Below the pieces are notes generated by a model. The model did not search any database. It was not told the origin of the DNA and saw nothing but the letters and a program-made list of their open reading frames with translations. DNA of 16,763 nucleotides from an uncultured Oscillochloris sp. (GTDB lineage Bacteria; Chloroflexota; Chloroflexia; Chloroflexales; Chloroflexaceae): assembly GCA_903877945.1 (NCBI GenBank), contig CAIRFY010000315.1, forward strand, positions 1-16,763, in the 5' to 3' direction. How positions within the stretch are numbered: position 1 is the first letter of the stretch; the number at the start of each line of letters is the position of its first letter. The position numbers and the translations under genes were made by a program. Shown here in pieces: positions 6,551-14,044 of this stretch.

Positions 6551-7507
6551 ATGCAACCACCGCTTATCGACGAGCACCGACTCGCCCCGTATATCTCCCT
6601 CTCACGTGCAGAGTGGGCCAGGCTGCGCAATGGGTCACGCCTGCCTCTGAGCCAGGCCCAGCTTCAGACAATGGTCAGCCTCAACGATAGCGTCTCGCTG
6701 GAGGATGTGGCCGACATCTACCTGCCGCTGGTGCGGCTTATCCAGCTTTACTATGAGTCTGCTCAGCAACTCTACCGTGAAACCAGCGCCTTCCTCGGCA
6801 GTCCGGCTGAAAAAGTACCCTATGTGATCGGCATCGCTGGCAGCGTGGCCGTTGGCAAGAGCAGCACCGCCCGTATTATCCAGGCGCTCCTGGCCAGCCA
6901 CTCCGTCGCCCGTAGCGTGGATCTCGTCACCACCGACGGATTCCTCTACCCGAACCAACTGCTCCATGAGCGCGGGATCATGCATCGCAAGGGCTTCCCC
7001 GAGAGTTATGATCGTCGCCAGCTCATCCAGTTCATGGCCGATGTGAAGTCCGGCCACCCCCGCCTCGCCGCGCCGATCTACTCGCATCTGGTGTACGATA
7101 TTGTGGATGATCAGGTGCAGATCGTGAATCAGCCCGATATTCTGATCGTTGAGGGACTGAACGTACTCCAGCGCGGCGGACAGCCCAACCGCCGCCCGCA
7201 GGTCTTCGTTTCCGACTTCTTCGACTTCTCGATCTACGTGGACGCCGACGAGTCCTTGCTCCAGCAGTGGTATATCGAGCGCTTCCTGCGGCTGCGCGAG
7301 ACGGCATTCCGCGACCCGAACTCCTACTTCCGGCGCTACAGCGGGCTCAGCACCGACCATGCCATCTCTGTCGCCCAGCGGATCTGGCGCGAGATCAACG
7401 GAGTCAACCTTAGGCAGAATATTGAGCCCACCCGCGAGCGGGCCGACCTCATCCTGGAGAAAGGCCCTCGCCACACGCTAGAAATGGTGTCGCTGCGGAA
7501 ATTGTAG
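6551..7507 (+). CDS. coaA: Type I pantothenate kinase
   Basis: Phosphorylates pantothenate with ATP, the first and usually rate-setting step of CoA synthesis in the cytoplasm. The 318-aa protein is close in length to E. coli CoaA (316 aa) and collinear with it: PYISLSRAEWARLR near the N-terminus, Walker A GIAGSVAVGKSS (94-105), TTDGF with D129, KGFPESYD, APIYSHLVYDIV, PDILIVEGLNVLQ, FVDFSIYVDA-like FFDFSIYVDA and NIEPTRERADLIL. E. coli CoaA is feedback-inhibited by CoA through residues in these regions. ATG 6551 has AAAAGGAA five nt upstream; the frame stays open to 6479 but that part contains the hairpin and is not conserved. It follows the acyl-CoA ligase, giving a CoA-related pair. Confidence 0.95.
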   Translation: MQPPLIDEHRLAPYISLSRAEWARLRNGSRLPLSQAQLQTMVSLNDSVSLEDVADIYLPLVRLIQLYYESAQQLYRETSAFLGSPAEKVPYVIGIAGSVAVGKSSTARIIQALLASHSVARSVDLVTTDGFLYPNQLLHERGIMHRKGFPESYDRRQLIQFMADVKSGHPRLAAPIYSHLVYDIVDDQVQIVNQPDILIVEGLNVLQRGGQPNRRPQVFVSDFFDFSIYVDADESLLQQWYIERFLRLRETAFRDPNSYFRRYSGLSTDHAISVAQRIWREINGVNLRQNIEPTRERADLILEKGPRHTLEMVSLRKL

Positions 7508-7543
7508 ATTGTCGCATTGCCTAAGAACGATAAAAAGAGGCAG

Positions 7544-7552
7544 TGGTATAAT
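7544..7552 (+). promoter_or_regulatory. Extended -10 promoter of tkt
   Basis: TGG TATAAT is a perfect extended -10, in the 84-nt gap after coaA. No good -35 at 16-18 bp. Transcription would start near 7559, giving a leader of about 33 nt. Confidence 0.7.
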
Positions 7553-7591
7553 TGCGTGGGAGCGCCCAACGATGAGTGAGGAGATGTACGC

Positions 7592-9592
7592 ATGAGCGAG
7601 ACCACAGAGCTGGATCGACTTTCCGCAAACGCAATCCGTATCCTGGCAATCGACGGAGTTCAGAAGGCGAACAGTGGACACCCTGGGCTGCCCCTGGGTG
7701 TTGCCGATGTCGCCTATGTCCTCTGGTCGCGGTTTCTCAGCCACAACCCGGCGGATCCGCACTGGCCTAACCGCGACCGTTTCGTTCTCTCGGCGGGCCA
7801 CGGATCGATGTTGATCTACGCGCTGCTGCACCTGACCGGCTACGATCTGTCGCTCGACGACCTGAAGCAGTTCCGCCAAGTTGGGAGCAGGACACCGGGG
7901 CATCCAGAGTACCACGATACGCCGGGCGTCGAGACGACGACCGGGCCACTCGGGCAGGGTATTGCGACAGCGGTGGGTATGGCCCTCGCCGAGCGCTGGT
8001 TGGCCACGACGTTCAATCGCCCTGGGGCGAGCGTGGTGGATCACCACACGTACGTGATCTGCGGCGACGGCGATTTGATGGAGGGGATCTCGCACGAGGC
8101 GGCGAGCCTGGCAGGTCACCTCAAGTTGGGTAAGCTGATCCTGCTCTACGACAGCAACAATATCTCACTGGTTGGCCCGACGAGCCTCTCTTTCTCGGAG
8201 AATATAGCCGAGCGCTTCAGTTCCTACGGCTGGCAGGTGGCTACGGTGGACGGCCACAATATCCCTGCGGTGGCCCAGGCGATGGCCGAGGCTAAGGATG
8301 ACGCCGAGCGCCCGTCGATCATCATTTGTCAGACCCACATCGGCTTTGGCAGTCCGAAGCAGGACAGCCATACGTCGCACGGCGAGCCTCTCGGCGCGGC
8401 CAATGTGGTGAAGACGAAAGAGACTCTGGGCTGGCCAACCTCGCCGGACTTCTTTGTGCCCGACGAGGTGTACACGCACATGCGGCTGGCCCTTGAGGTT
8501 GGTGGGACGCGGCAGCGCGAGTGGGAGGCGACCCTGGCCCACTATAAGGCGTCGTACCCAGAGTTGGCCGCTCAGTGGGATCGGGTGTTTGCCAATGCGC
8601 TACCCGATAACTGGCCGCAGACGCTGCCGGTTTTCCCCGCCGACCCGAAGGCAAAGGGGACGCGCATGGCCTCGGGCGATATTCTGAACGCCATCGCCGC
8701 ATCCTTCCCGCAGTTGCTCGGCGGCTCGGCTGATCTGCACTCCTCAGATCAGACCTACCTGAAGGGCTACGCCTCGATTACACCGGACGACTTCGGCGGA
8801 CGCAACGTCCACTACGGTGTGCGCGAGCACGCCATGGGCGCGGCGCTCAACGGCATGGCCCTGCACGGCGGGGTGATCCCTTACGGCGGCACCTTCTTCG
8901 TGTTCTGCGACTACCTGCGCCCGGCGATCCGCCTGGCCGCGCTGATGAAGCTTCAGGTGGTGTATGTGTTCACCCACGATAGCATTGGCGTGGGCGAGGA
9001 CGGGCCAACCCATCAGCCGGTAGAGCACCTGGCATCGCTGCGGATTATCCCTAACCTGGTGGTGTTCCGTGCCGGGGACGCGAACGAGGCGGCGATTGGC
9101 TGGCGTGTGGCGCTGGAGCGGCGCGATGGGCCGACGGCCCTGATCTTCACGCGGCAGAACGTGCCGACGCTGGATCGTACCGTGCTGGCTCCGGTTGAGG
9201 GCGCGCTGCGCGGCGGCTACGTGCTGCGGGCCGTCGAGAACCCACAGGTGATCTTGATCGGCACCGGCTCCGAACTGAGCCTCGCCCTGGAGGCGGGCGA
9301 CATCCTGGCCGCGCAGGGCGTGGCCGCCCAGGTGGTGAGCTTGCCTTCCTGGGAACTCTTCGAGGCCCAGGACAAGAGCTACCGCGACAGTGTGCTGCCG
9401 CCCGAGTTGACGGCGCGGGTAGCGGTGGAGGCCGGCGTGTCAATCGGCTGGGATCGCTACGTGGGTTCACGCGGCGCGGTGGTTGGCCTCAACCGCTTCG
9501 GCGCGTCTGGCCCGGCCCCGGAGCTGTTTAAGAAGTTCGGCATCACCGCCGAGCATATGGCCGAGGTGGCGCTCCAGGTGATCGGCGGGTAA
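7592..9592 (+). CDS. tkt: Transketolase
   Basis: TPP- and Mg-dependent transfer of two-carbon ketol groups in the non-oxidative pentose phosphate pathway and, where present, the Calvin cycle. The 666-aa length matches bacterial transketolases (E. coli 663). Visible motifs are NSGHPGLPLG with H30, SAGHGSMLIYALLHLTGY, the TPP/Mg motif GDG (158-160) through NN (189-190), and the pyrimidine domain YGVREHAMGAALNG with catalytic E412. The C-terminal domain (VILIGTGSELSLALEA) is complete. GAGGAG (7578-7583) lies 8 nt before ATG 7592. It has its own extended -10 promoter. It converges with the carboxyltransferase gene at a long hairpin. Confidence 0.97.
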   Translation: MSETTELDRLSANAIRILAIDGVQKANSGHPGLPLGVADVAYVLWSRFLSHNPADPHWPNRDRFVLSAGHGSMLIYALLHLTGYDLSLDDLKQFRQVGSRTPGHPEYHDTPGVETTTGPLGQGIATAVGMALAERWLATTFNRPGASVVDHHTYVICGDGDLMEGISHEAASLAGHLKLGKLILLYDSNNISLVGPTSLSFSENIAERFSSYGWQVATVDGHNIPAVAQAMAEAKDDAERPSIIICQTHIGFGSPKQDSHTSHGEPLGAANVVKTKETLGWPTSPDFFVPDEVYTHMRLALEVGGTRQREWEATLAHYKASYPELAAQWDRVFANALPDNWPQTLPVFPADPKAKGTRMASGDILNAIAASFPQLLGGSADLHSSDQTYLKGYASITPDDFGGRNVHYGVREHAMGAALNGMALHGGVIPYGGTFFVFCDYLRPAIRLAALMKLQVVYVFTHDSIGVGEDGPTHQPVEHLASLRIIPNLVVFRAGDANEAAIGWRVALERRDGPTALIFTRQNVPTLDRTVLAPVEGALRGGYVLRAVENPQVILIGTGSELSLALEAGDILAAQGVAAQVVSLPSWELFEAQDKSYRDSVLPPELTARVAVEAGVSIGWDRYVGSRGAVVGLNRFGASGPAPELFKKFGITAEHMAEVALQVIGG

Positions 9593-9644
9593 CACACGCC
9601 TGATGAGTTAGGGGCCGTCAGACCAACTCTGTAGTTGGGCAATG

Positions 9645-9693
9645 ACACGACGAGGCGAGGATGCGATAGTATTGCATCCTCGCCTCGTTGTGT
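9645..9693. terminator. Bidirectional hairpin between convergent tkt and pccB-like genes
   Basis: A 20-bp stem (9645-9664 with 9674-9693, one G-T pair) closes on a 9-nt loop and sits 5 nt beyond the carboxyltransferase stop. A smaller stem CCAACT/AGTTGG lies at 9623-9638. Neither has a strong T-tract. Placement supports termination in both directions. The arms carry the CGAGGCGAGGATG sequence also seen in the octamer array at 14045-14300. Confidence 0.65.
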
Positions 9694-9698
9694 GACTG

Positions 9699-11252
9699 TT
9701 AGAGCGGAATATTCCCGTGCTTGCGCGGCGGCATGCTCTGGCGCTTGGTGCGCGCCAGCCGCAAGGCTTTGATCAGGGCCGGGCGCGTCTCCTTCGGCTC
9801 GATCACCGAGTCGATATAGCCACGCTCTGCCGCAACATAGGGGTTTGCGAAGCGCCCCTGGTAGTCCTCGACCAGTTCGACCATGCGCTCTGCCGGGTTC
9901 GTCGCCTCGGTCAGTTCCTTGCGGAAAATGATCCGCACCGCCGCGTCTACCCCCATCACCGCGATCTCCGCCGTGGGCCAGGCGAAGTTAAAGTCGGCGC
10001 GGATGTGTTTGGATGCCATCACGTCGTAGGCTCCGCCGTATGCCTTGCGGGTGATCACCGTGAGCTTTGGCACCGTGGCCTCGCAGTAGGCGTAGAGCAA
10101 CTTGGCCCCGTGGCGGATGATCCCGCCGTACTCCTGCTGCGTCCCCGGCATAAAACCCGGCACGTCCACAAATGTTACCAGCGGAATGTTGAAGGCGTCG
10201 CAGAAGCGCACAAAGCGGGCCGCCTTGTTTGAGCTGTCAATGTCCAGCGTACCGGCCATATGCGTCGGCTGGTTGGCCACCAGGCCCACCACGTTGCCGT
10301 CGAGGCGGGCGAATCCGATCACGATGTTGCGCGCCCAGAAGGGCTGTACCTCGAAAAAGAAGCCGTCGTCCATCACCGACTCAATCACCGTGACCATATC
10401 GTACGCCTTGCGCGGGCTGTCGGGGATGAGCGTCTGGAGCGACTCGTCCATGCGCTCCGGGTCGTCGCTGGGCGTCACGTAGGGCGGGTCGTCCATGTTG
10501 TTCGCCGGCAGGAACGAGAGCAGGGTGCGCAGTTGCTCAAAACAGTGCGGCTCGTCGTCGGCGGCGAAGTGGGCCACGCCGCTGCGCGAGTTGTGGCTCA
10601 TCGCCCCGCCCAGTTCCTCAAATCCGACCTCCTCGCCCGTGACCGTCCGGATCACATCGGGGCCGGTGATGAACATCTGGCTGCTGCCCTTCACCATCAT
10701 GATGAAGTCAGTCATCGCTGGCGAGTAGACCGCCCCACCGGCGCATGGCCCGGCGATCACCGAGAGCTGCGGGATCACGCCGCTGCTCAGCACGTTGCGG
10801 TAGAAGATCTCCGCGTAGCCGCCCAGACTTACCACACCCTCCTGGATGCGTGCGCCGCCGCTGTCGTTGATGCCGATGCAGGGCACGCCCATTCGCACCG
10901 CGAGATCCATCACCTTGCAGATCTTCTCGGCAAACACCTCGCCAAGCGACCCGCCAAAGACCGTAAAATCCTGTGCGAAGAGGCAGATCGGGCGACCCTC
11001 GACCGTGCCGTGCCCAGTGATCACGCCGTCGCCCAACGGTTTGCGCTTCTCCATACCAAAAGCCGTCGTGCGGTGGACAGCGAAGGCGTCGAGTTCGACA
11101 AACGAGCCGGGGTCAACCAGCAGATCGATCCGTTCGCGGGCGGTGAGCTTGCCGCGCTCGTGTTGCCGGGCCTCAGCCGCAGCGTCGTTATGCAGGGCGT
11201 GTGCGCGGCGGCGGCGCAGTTCCTCGATCTTCTCAGCGGTGGTATGTGACAT
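9699..11252 (-). CDS. pccB: Acyl-CoA carboxylase carboxyltransferase subunit, propionyl-CoA type
   Basis: Transfers carboxyl from biotin to an acyl-CoA, probably propionyl-CoA to methylmalonyl-CoA. The 517-aa protein has both crotonase-like halves, with oxyanion motifs GGARIQEG (132-139) and GPCAGGAVYSPAM (168-180) in the N-half and YGGAYDVM (405-412) in the C-half. D410 of that last motif corresponds to the residue that in actinobacterial PccB favours propionyl-CoA, where AccB has Ile. The start ATG 11252 has AAGGA 8 nt upstream, overlapping the stop of the preceding glycosyltransferase gene. No biotin carboxylase or biotin carrier gene is in view. In Chloroflexia such an enzyme can serve propionate breakdown or the 3-hydroxypropionate bicycle; which applies is unknown here. 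Decarboxylase (MmdA) is a less likely alternative. Confidence 0.88.
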   Translation of the reverse strand: MSHTTAEKIEELRRRRAHALHNDAAAEARQHERGKLTARERIDLLVDPGSFVELDAFAVHRTTAFGMEKRKPLGDGVITGHGTVEGRPICLFAQDFTVFGGSLGEVFAEKICKVMDLAVRMGVPCIGINDSGGARIQEGVVSLGGYAEIFYRNVLSSGVIPQLSVIAGPCAGGAVYSPAMTDFIMMVKGSSQMFITGPDVIRTVTGEEVGFEELGGAMSHNSRSGVAHFAADDEPHCFEQLRTLLSFLPANNMDDPPYVTPSDDPERMDESLQTLIPDSPRKAYDMVTVIESVMDDGFFFEVQPFWARNIVIGFARLDGNVVGLVANQPTHMAGTLDIDSSNKAARFVRFCDAFNIPLVTFVDVPGFMPGTQQEYGGIIRHGAKLLYAYCEATVPKLTVITRKAYGGAYDVMASKHIRADFNFAWPTAEIAVMGVDAAVRIIFRKELTEATNPAERMVELVEDYQGRFANPYVAAERGYIDSVIEPKETRPALIKALRLARTKRQSMPPRKHGNIPL

Positions 11253-11263
11253 GATAAAAATCC

Positions 11264-12010
11264 TTATGAGCGATATGTCCGTCGCCCCTGCGTGATCACG
11301 CGCCAGGCGAAGCAAGGCACCGCGTTCATGATGCGCCGCCAGCGGCTCGGCTGGCGAGCCAGCCGATAGACCCACTCAAGGCCGAGGCGACGGATGAGGG
11401 CGGGAGCGCGCTGCACCCGCCCGGAGAGGTAGTCGAACGTGCCGCCGACCCCAACGGCCAGCGGCACCTGGAGAAATGGCTGGTTGCGGGCAATCCAGAG
11501 ATCTTGCTGCGGGTGCCCGTAGGCCACCAGCAAGATATGCGGTCGAGCCGCCGCGATCATCTGGCGCAGGAACGGCTCGTGGCGCGGCTGCGGTGATCCG
11601 GCAAAAGCCCCAGCGACGATCAGCCCTGGGTAGCGGGCCTGGAGTACAACGGCGGTCGCCTCTGCCACCCCAGGGGCCGCGCCTAGCAGGAACATGCGAT
11701 GGCCCTGGGCGGCGGCTCGTTCGGCCAACCGCAACGTCAGTTCCACGCCGGTTACCCGGCCCCGCAGCGGTGTGCCAAGGTAGCGCGCCGCCAGCAGCAG
11801 CCCAAATCCGTCGGCGGTGGCAATGTCAGCGTGGGCCAGCACACTGCGGAACGCCGGGTTGACCTGGGCCTCCATCACAAACTCAGGGTTCACTGTAACA
11901 ATGTGATGCGGGCCACCTGCGACGATGAGCGCGTCGATCTGCACAAGAGCTTCATCCTCGGTCAGATTGTCTACGACAACCCCAAGGATGGTCATACGTC
12001 GCTGAGCCAT
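11264..12010 (-). CDS. WecG/TagA/CpsF family glycosyltransferase (GT26)
   Basis: Family members transfer N-acetylmannosamine or related sugars from UDP-sugar to a lipid-linked acceptor in cell-surface polymer synthesis. The 248-aa protein shows the family pattern: TVNPEF (T39, N41), ADGFG with D67 equivalent to the catalytic Asp of TagA, FLLGAAPGVAE, AYGHPQQDLWI (164-173), GVGGTFDYLSG (187-197) and RAP...LGLEWVYRL (201-217). The exact sugar and acceptor are unknown. The start is uncertain: ATG 12010 abuts a heptamer array, ATG 11995 (MTILG) is more conserved-looking, and GTG 12046 would translate the array; none has a good ribosome binding site. The gene lies 11 nt before pccB, with its stop inside the pccB ribosome binding site, so the two are probably cotranscribed. 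Confidence 0.87.
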   Translation of the reverse strand: MAQRRMTILGVVVDNLTEDEALVQIDALIVAGGPHHIVTVNPEFVMEAQVNPAFRSVLAHADIATADGFGLLLAARYLGTPLRGRVTGVELTLRLAERAAAQGHRMFLLGAAPGVAEATAVVLQARYPGLIVAGAFAGSPQPRHEPFLRQMIAAARPHILLVAYGHPQQDLWIARNQPFLQVPLAVGVGGTFDYLSGRVQRAPALIRRLGLEWVYRLARQPSRWRRIMNAVPCFAWRVITQGRRTYRS

Positions 12011-12045
12011 GGCTGAAGGTTCAGGGCTGAAGGCTGAAGGTTCCA
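12011..12045 (-). repeat. Five in-phase heptamers at the glycosyltransferase start
   Basis: On the plus strand GGCTGAA, GGTTCAG, GGCTGAA, GGCTGAA and GGTTCCA follow in exact 7-bp phase and end at the presumed start codon. The array occupies the position where a ribosome binding site would be expected. Confidence 0.75.
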
Positions 12046-12093
12046 CGGCCCCTATTATGCGCGGTGAAGATACAATTTGCTAGGGTGGACAGC

Positions 12094-12099
12094 ATTATA
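12094..12099 (-). promoter_or_regulatory. -10 box of the glycosyltransferase-pccB operon
   Basis: TATAAT on the minus strand, about 84 bp before the presumed start. It lies in the left arm of a 10-bp inverted repeat shared with the aspS -10. No consensus -35. Confidence 0.5.
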
Positions 12100-12126
12100 G
12101 CGCAGAATAGCGCCCGCGCAGCGACA

Positions 12127-12135
12127 TGCTATAAT
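12127..12135 (+). promoter_or_regulatory. Extended -10 promoter of aspS
   Basis: TGC TATAAT is a perfect extended -10. Transcription would start near 12142 and give a leader of about 83 nt that contains the heptamer array 12171-12212. Confidence 0.65.
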
Positions 12136-12170
12136 GCGGCGCAGAGTTTGTGCCATCATCAATAACATGT

Positions 12171-12212
12171 CTGCAATCCGCAATCTGCAATCCGCAATCT
12201 GCAATCTACAAT
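12171..12212 (+). repeat. Six in-phase heptamers in the aspS leader
   Basis: CTGCAAT and CCGCAAT alternate for five units, then CTACAAT, all in exact 7-bp phase. The array ends one base before the GAGGAG ribosome binding site (12214-12219). Only one orientation is present, unlike the thiP arrays. Confidence 0.9.
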
Positions 12213-12224
12213 TGAGGAGCTACT

Positions 12225-13988
12225 ATGTACCGCTCGCACACATGTGGCGAGCTGCGCCAGGAGCATGCAGGCCAAGAGGTGACGCTGGCGGGCTGGGTTC
12301 ATCGCCGCCGCGACCATGGCCCGCTGATCTTTGTCGACCTGCGTGACCGCTACGGGATCACCCAGGTTGTCTTTGACTCGGCCAGCCCTGAGGTTCACGC
12401 TGTGGCCGAGGAGTCACGCTCCGAGTATGTGATCCAGATCCGTGGGCTGGTGCGCAGCCGCCCCCCCGAGGCGCATAACCCGGATCTGTCCACCGGCGAT
12501 GTCGAGGTCGTGGCCCTGTCGGCCAGCGTGCTCAACCCGGCCCGCACCACGCCCTTCTATATCGCCAAGGAGGGCGGCGAGGAGGAGTCGCTGCGCCTGA
12601 AGTATCGCTACCTCGACCTGCGGCGCGAGCGGATGCAGCGCAATATGATCCTGCGCCACCGGGTAGTCAAGTTTATGCGTGACTTCCTCGACGCTCAGGG
12701 CTTCCTTGAGATCGAGACGCCTATTCTGATCAAATCCACCCCTGAGGGTGCCCGTGATTACTTGGTGCCCTCGCGTGTTCACCCCGGCGAGTTCTACGCC
12801 CTGCCGCAAAGCCCCCAGCAGCTTAAGCAACTGCTCATGGTGGCTGGCTACGATAAGTATTTTCAGGTCGCCCGCTGCTTCCGCGACGAGGATCTACGCG
12901 CCGACCGCCAGCCCGAGTTTACCCAGCTTGATATGGAGATGAGCTTTGTCGAGCAGGAGGATGTGATCCACCTGACCGAGCAGCTCTTCACGGAACTCTG
13001 CGCGGCGGTGGTGCCCCATAAGCGTGTGCCTACGCCCTTCCGCCGCCTTACCTACGCCGAGGCGATGGAGCGATACGGCAGCGATAAGCCCGACCTGCGC
13101 TACGACCTGGAGCTGGTGAATTTGGGCGATCTGCTGGCATCCACGCCCTTCAACGTGTTCAAGGGCGCACTGGAGAGCGGCGGCCAGGTGAAGGGGCTGC
13201 GCGCCCCCGGCTGCGCTGGGTACTCGCGCAAGCAGATCGACGAACTGACCGACATCGCCCGTGGCAGCGGCGTAAAGGGTCTGGCCTGGGCCGCCATCCC
13301 CGCCGACGGCGGCGATGTGCGCTCCTCGTTCGCCAAGTTCCTCGGCGAGGGCGAGCTTCAGGCGATCATTGCCCGCCTCGAAGGTCAGCCCGGCGACCTC
13401 CTGCTGATCGTGGCCGACCGGCCCGGTCTTGTCGCCACTACCCTCGACAAGCTGCGCCGCGAAATCGCCGAGCGCCTCAAACTGGCCGATCCGAACGTCC
13501 TCAACTTTAGTTGGGTGGTCGATTTCCCGCTGCTGGAGTGGAACCCCGATGAAAACCGCTGGGACGCCGTCCACCACCCGTTCACTGCGCCGCAGGACGA
13601 GGATCTGCCGCTGATGACCAGCGACCCCGGCAAGGTGCGGGCCAAGGCGTATGACGTTGTCCTGAACGGCTATGAAGTTGGCGGCGGCAGCATTAGAATC
13701 CACCGCCGCGATGTGCAGCAGCAGCTCTTTGACCTGCTGGGCATCAGCCAGGAGACGGCCCTTTCGCAATTCGGCCACATGCTTGAGGCGTTTGAGTATG
13801 GTGCGCCCCCGCACGGCGGCATTGCCCCCGGTATCGACCGGATCGTTATGCTGCTGGCCGACGAAAGCACCATCCGCGAGGTTATGGCCTTCCCCAAGAC
13901 CCAGCAGGCCGCAGATCTGATGACTAACGCGCCCTCAGAAGTGGACGAGCGTCAACTCCGCGATCTGCACATTCGCTTAGCGAAGTAG
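12225..13988 (+). CDS. aspS: Aspartyl-tRNA synthetase (bacterial type)
   Basis: Charges tRNA with aspartate. The 587-aa protein has the bacterial layout: an N-terminal OB anticodon-binding domain (about 1-100, GWVHRRRDHG), a class II core with motif 1 around VKFMRDFLDAQGFLEIETPIL, motif 2 FRDEDLRADRQPEFTQLD and motif 3 GGIAPGIDRIVMLL, and an inserted GAD domain in the middle. QSPQQLKQLLMVAG is also typical. H31 in RRRDHG is the residue found in non-discriminating enzymes that also charge tRNA-Asn; the second diagnostic position is Glu here, which leaves this open. ATG 12225 follows GAGGAG by 5 nt. A promoter (12127-12135) and heptamer array precede it. Confidence 0.97.
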   Translation: MYRSHTCGELRQEHAGQEVTLAGWVHRRRDHGPLIFVDLRDRYGITQVVFDSASPEVHAVAEESRSEYVIQIRGLVRSRPPEAHNPDLSTGDVEVVALSASVLNPARTTPFYIAKEGGEEESLRLKYRYLDLRRERMQRNMILRHRVVKFMRDFLDAQGFLEIETPILIKSTPEGARDYLVPSRVHPGEFYALPQSPQQLKQLLMVAGYDKYFQVARCFRDEDLRADRQPEFTQLDMEMSFVEQEDVIHLTEQLFTELCAAVVPHKRVPTPFRRLTYAEAMERYGSDKPDLRYDLELVNLGDLLASTPFNVFKGALESGGQVKGLRAPGCAGYSRKQIDELTDIARGSGVKGLAWAAIPADGGDVRSSFAKFLGEGELQAIIARLEGQPGDLLLIVADRPGLVATTLDKLRREIAERLKLADPNVLNFSWVVDFPLLEWNPDENRWDAVHHPFTAPQDEDLPLMTSDPGKVRAKAYDVVLNGYEVGGGSIRIHRRDVQQQLFDLLGISQETALSQFGHMLEAFEYGAPPHGGIAPGIDRIVMLLADESTIREVMAFPKTQQAADLMTNAPSEVDERQLRDLHIRLAK

Positions 13989-14044
13989 GTGCCCGCAGTA
14001 CGATAGTATTGCCGCAATTGACACGGTTCAGAACAGCGTGACCG

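Larger units (their letters stand above)
12092..12137. repeat. 10-bp inverted repeat spanning two divergent -10 boxes
   Basis: GCATTATAGC (12092-12101) and GCTATAATGC (12128-12137) are exact reverse complements with 26 bp between. Each contains a TATAAT for the gene it faces. Confidence 0.7.

Noticed and set aside
7572..7595. Seven-codon upstream frame overlapping the tkt start
   Set aside because: Its possible ribosome binding site would lie at the predicted transcript start, so translation is doubtful; the overlap is likely incidental.
10260..11249. 329-aa open frame on the plus strand
   Set aside because: Antisense to the conserved carboxyltransferase; His/Arg/Val-rich composition typical of a shadow frame.
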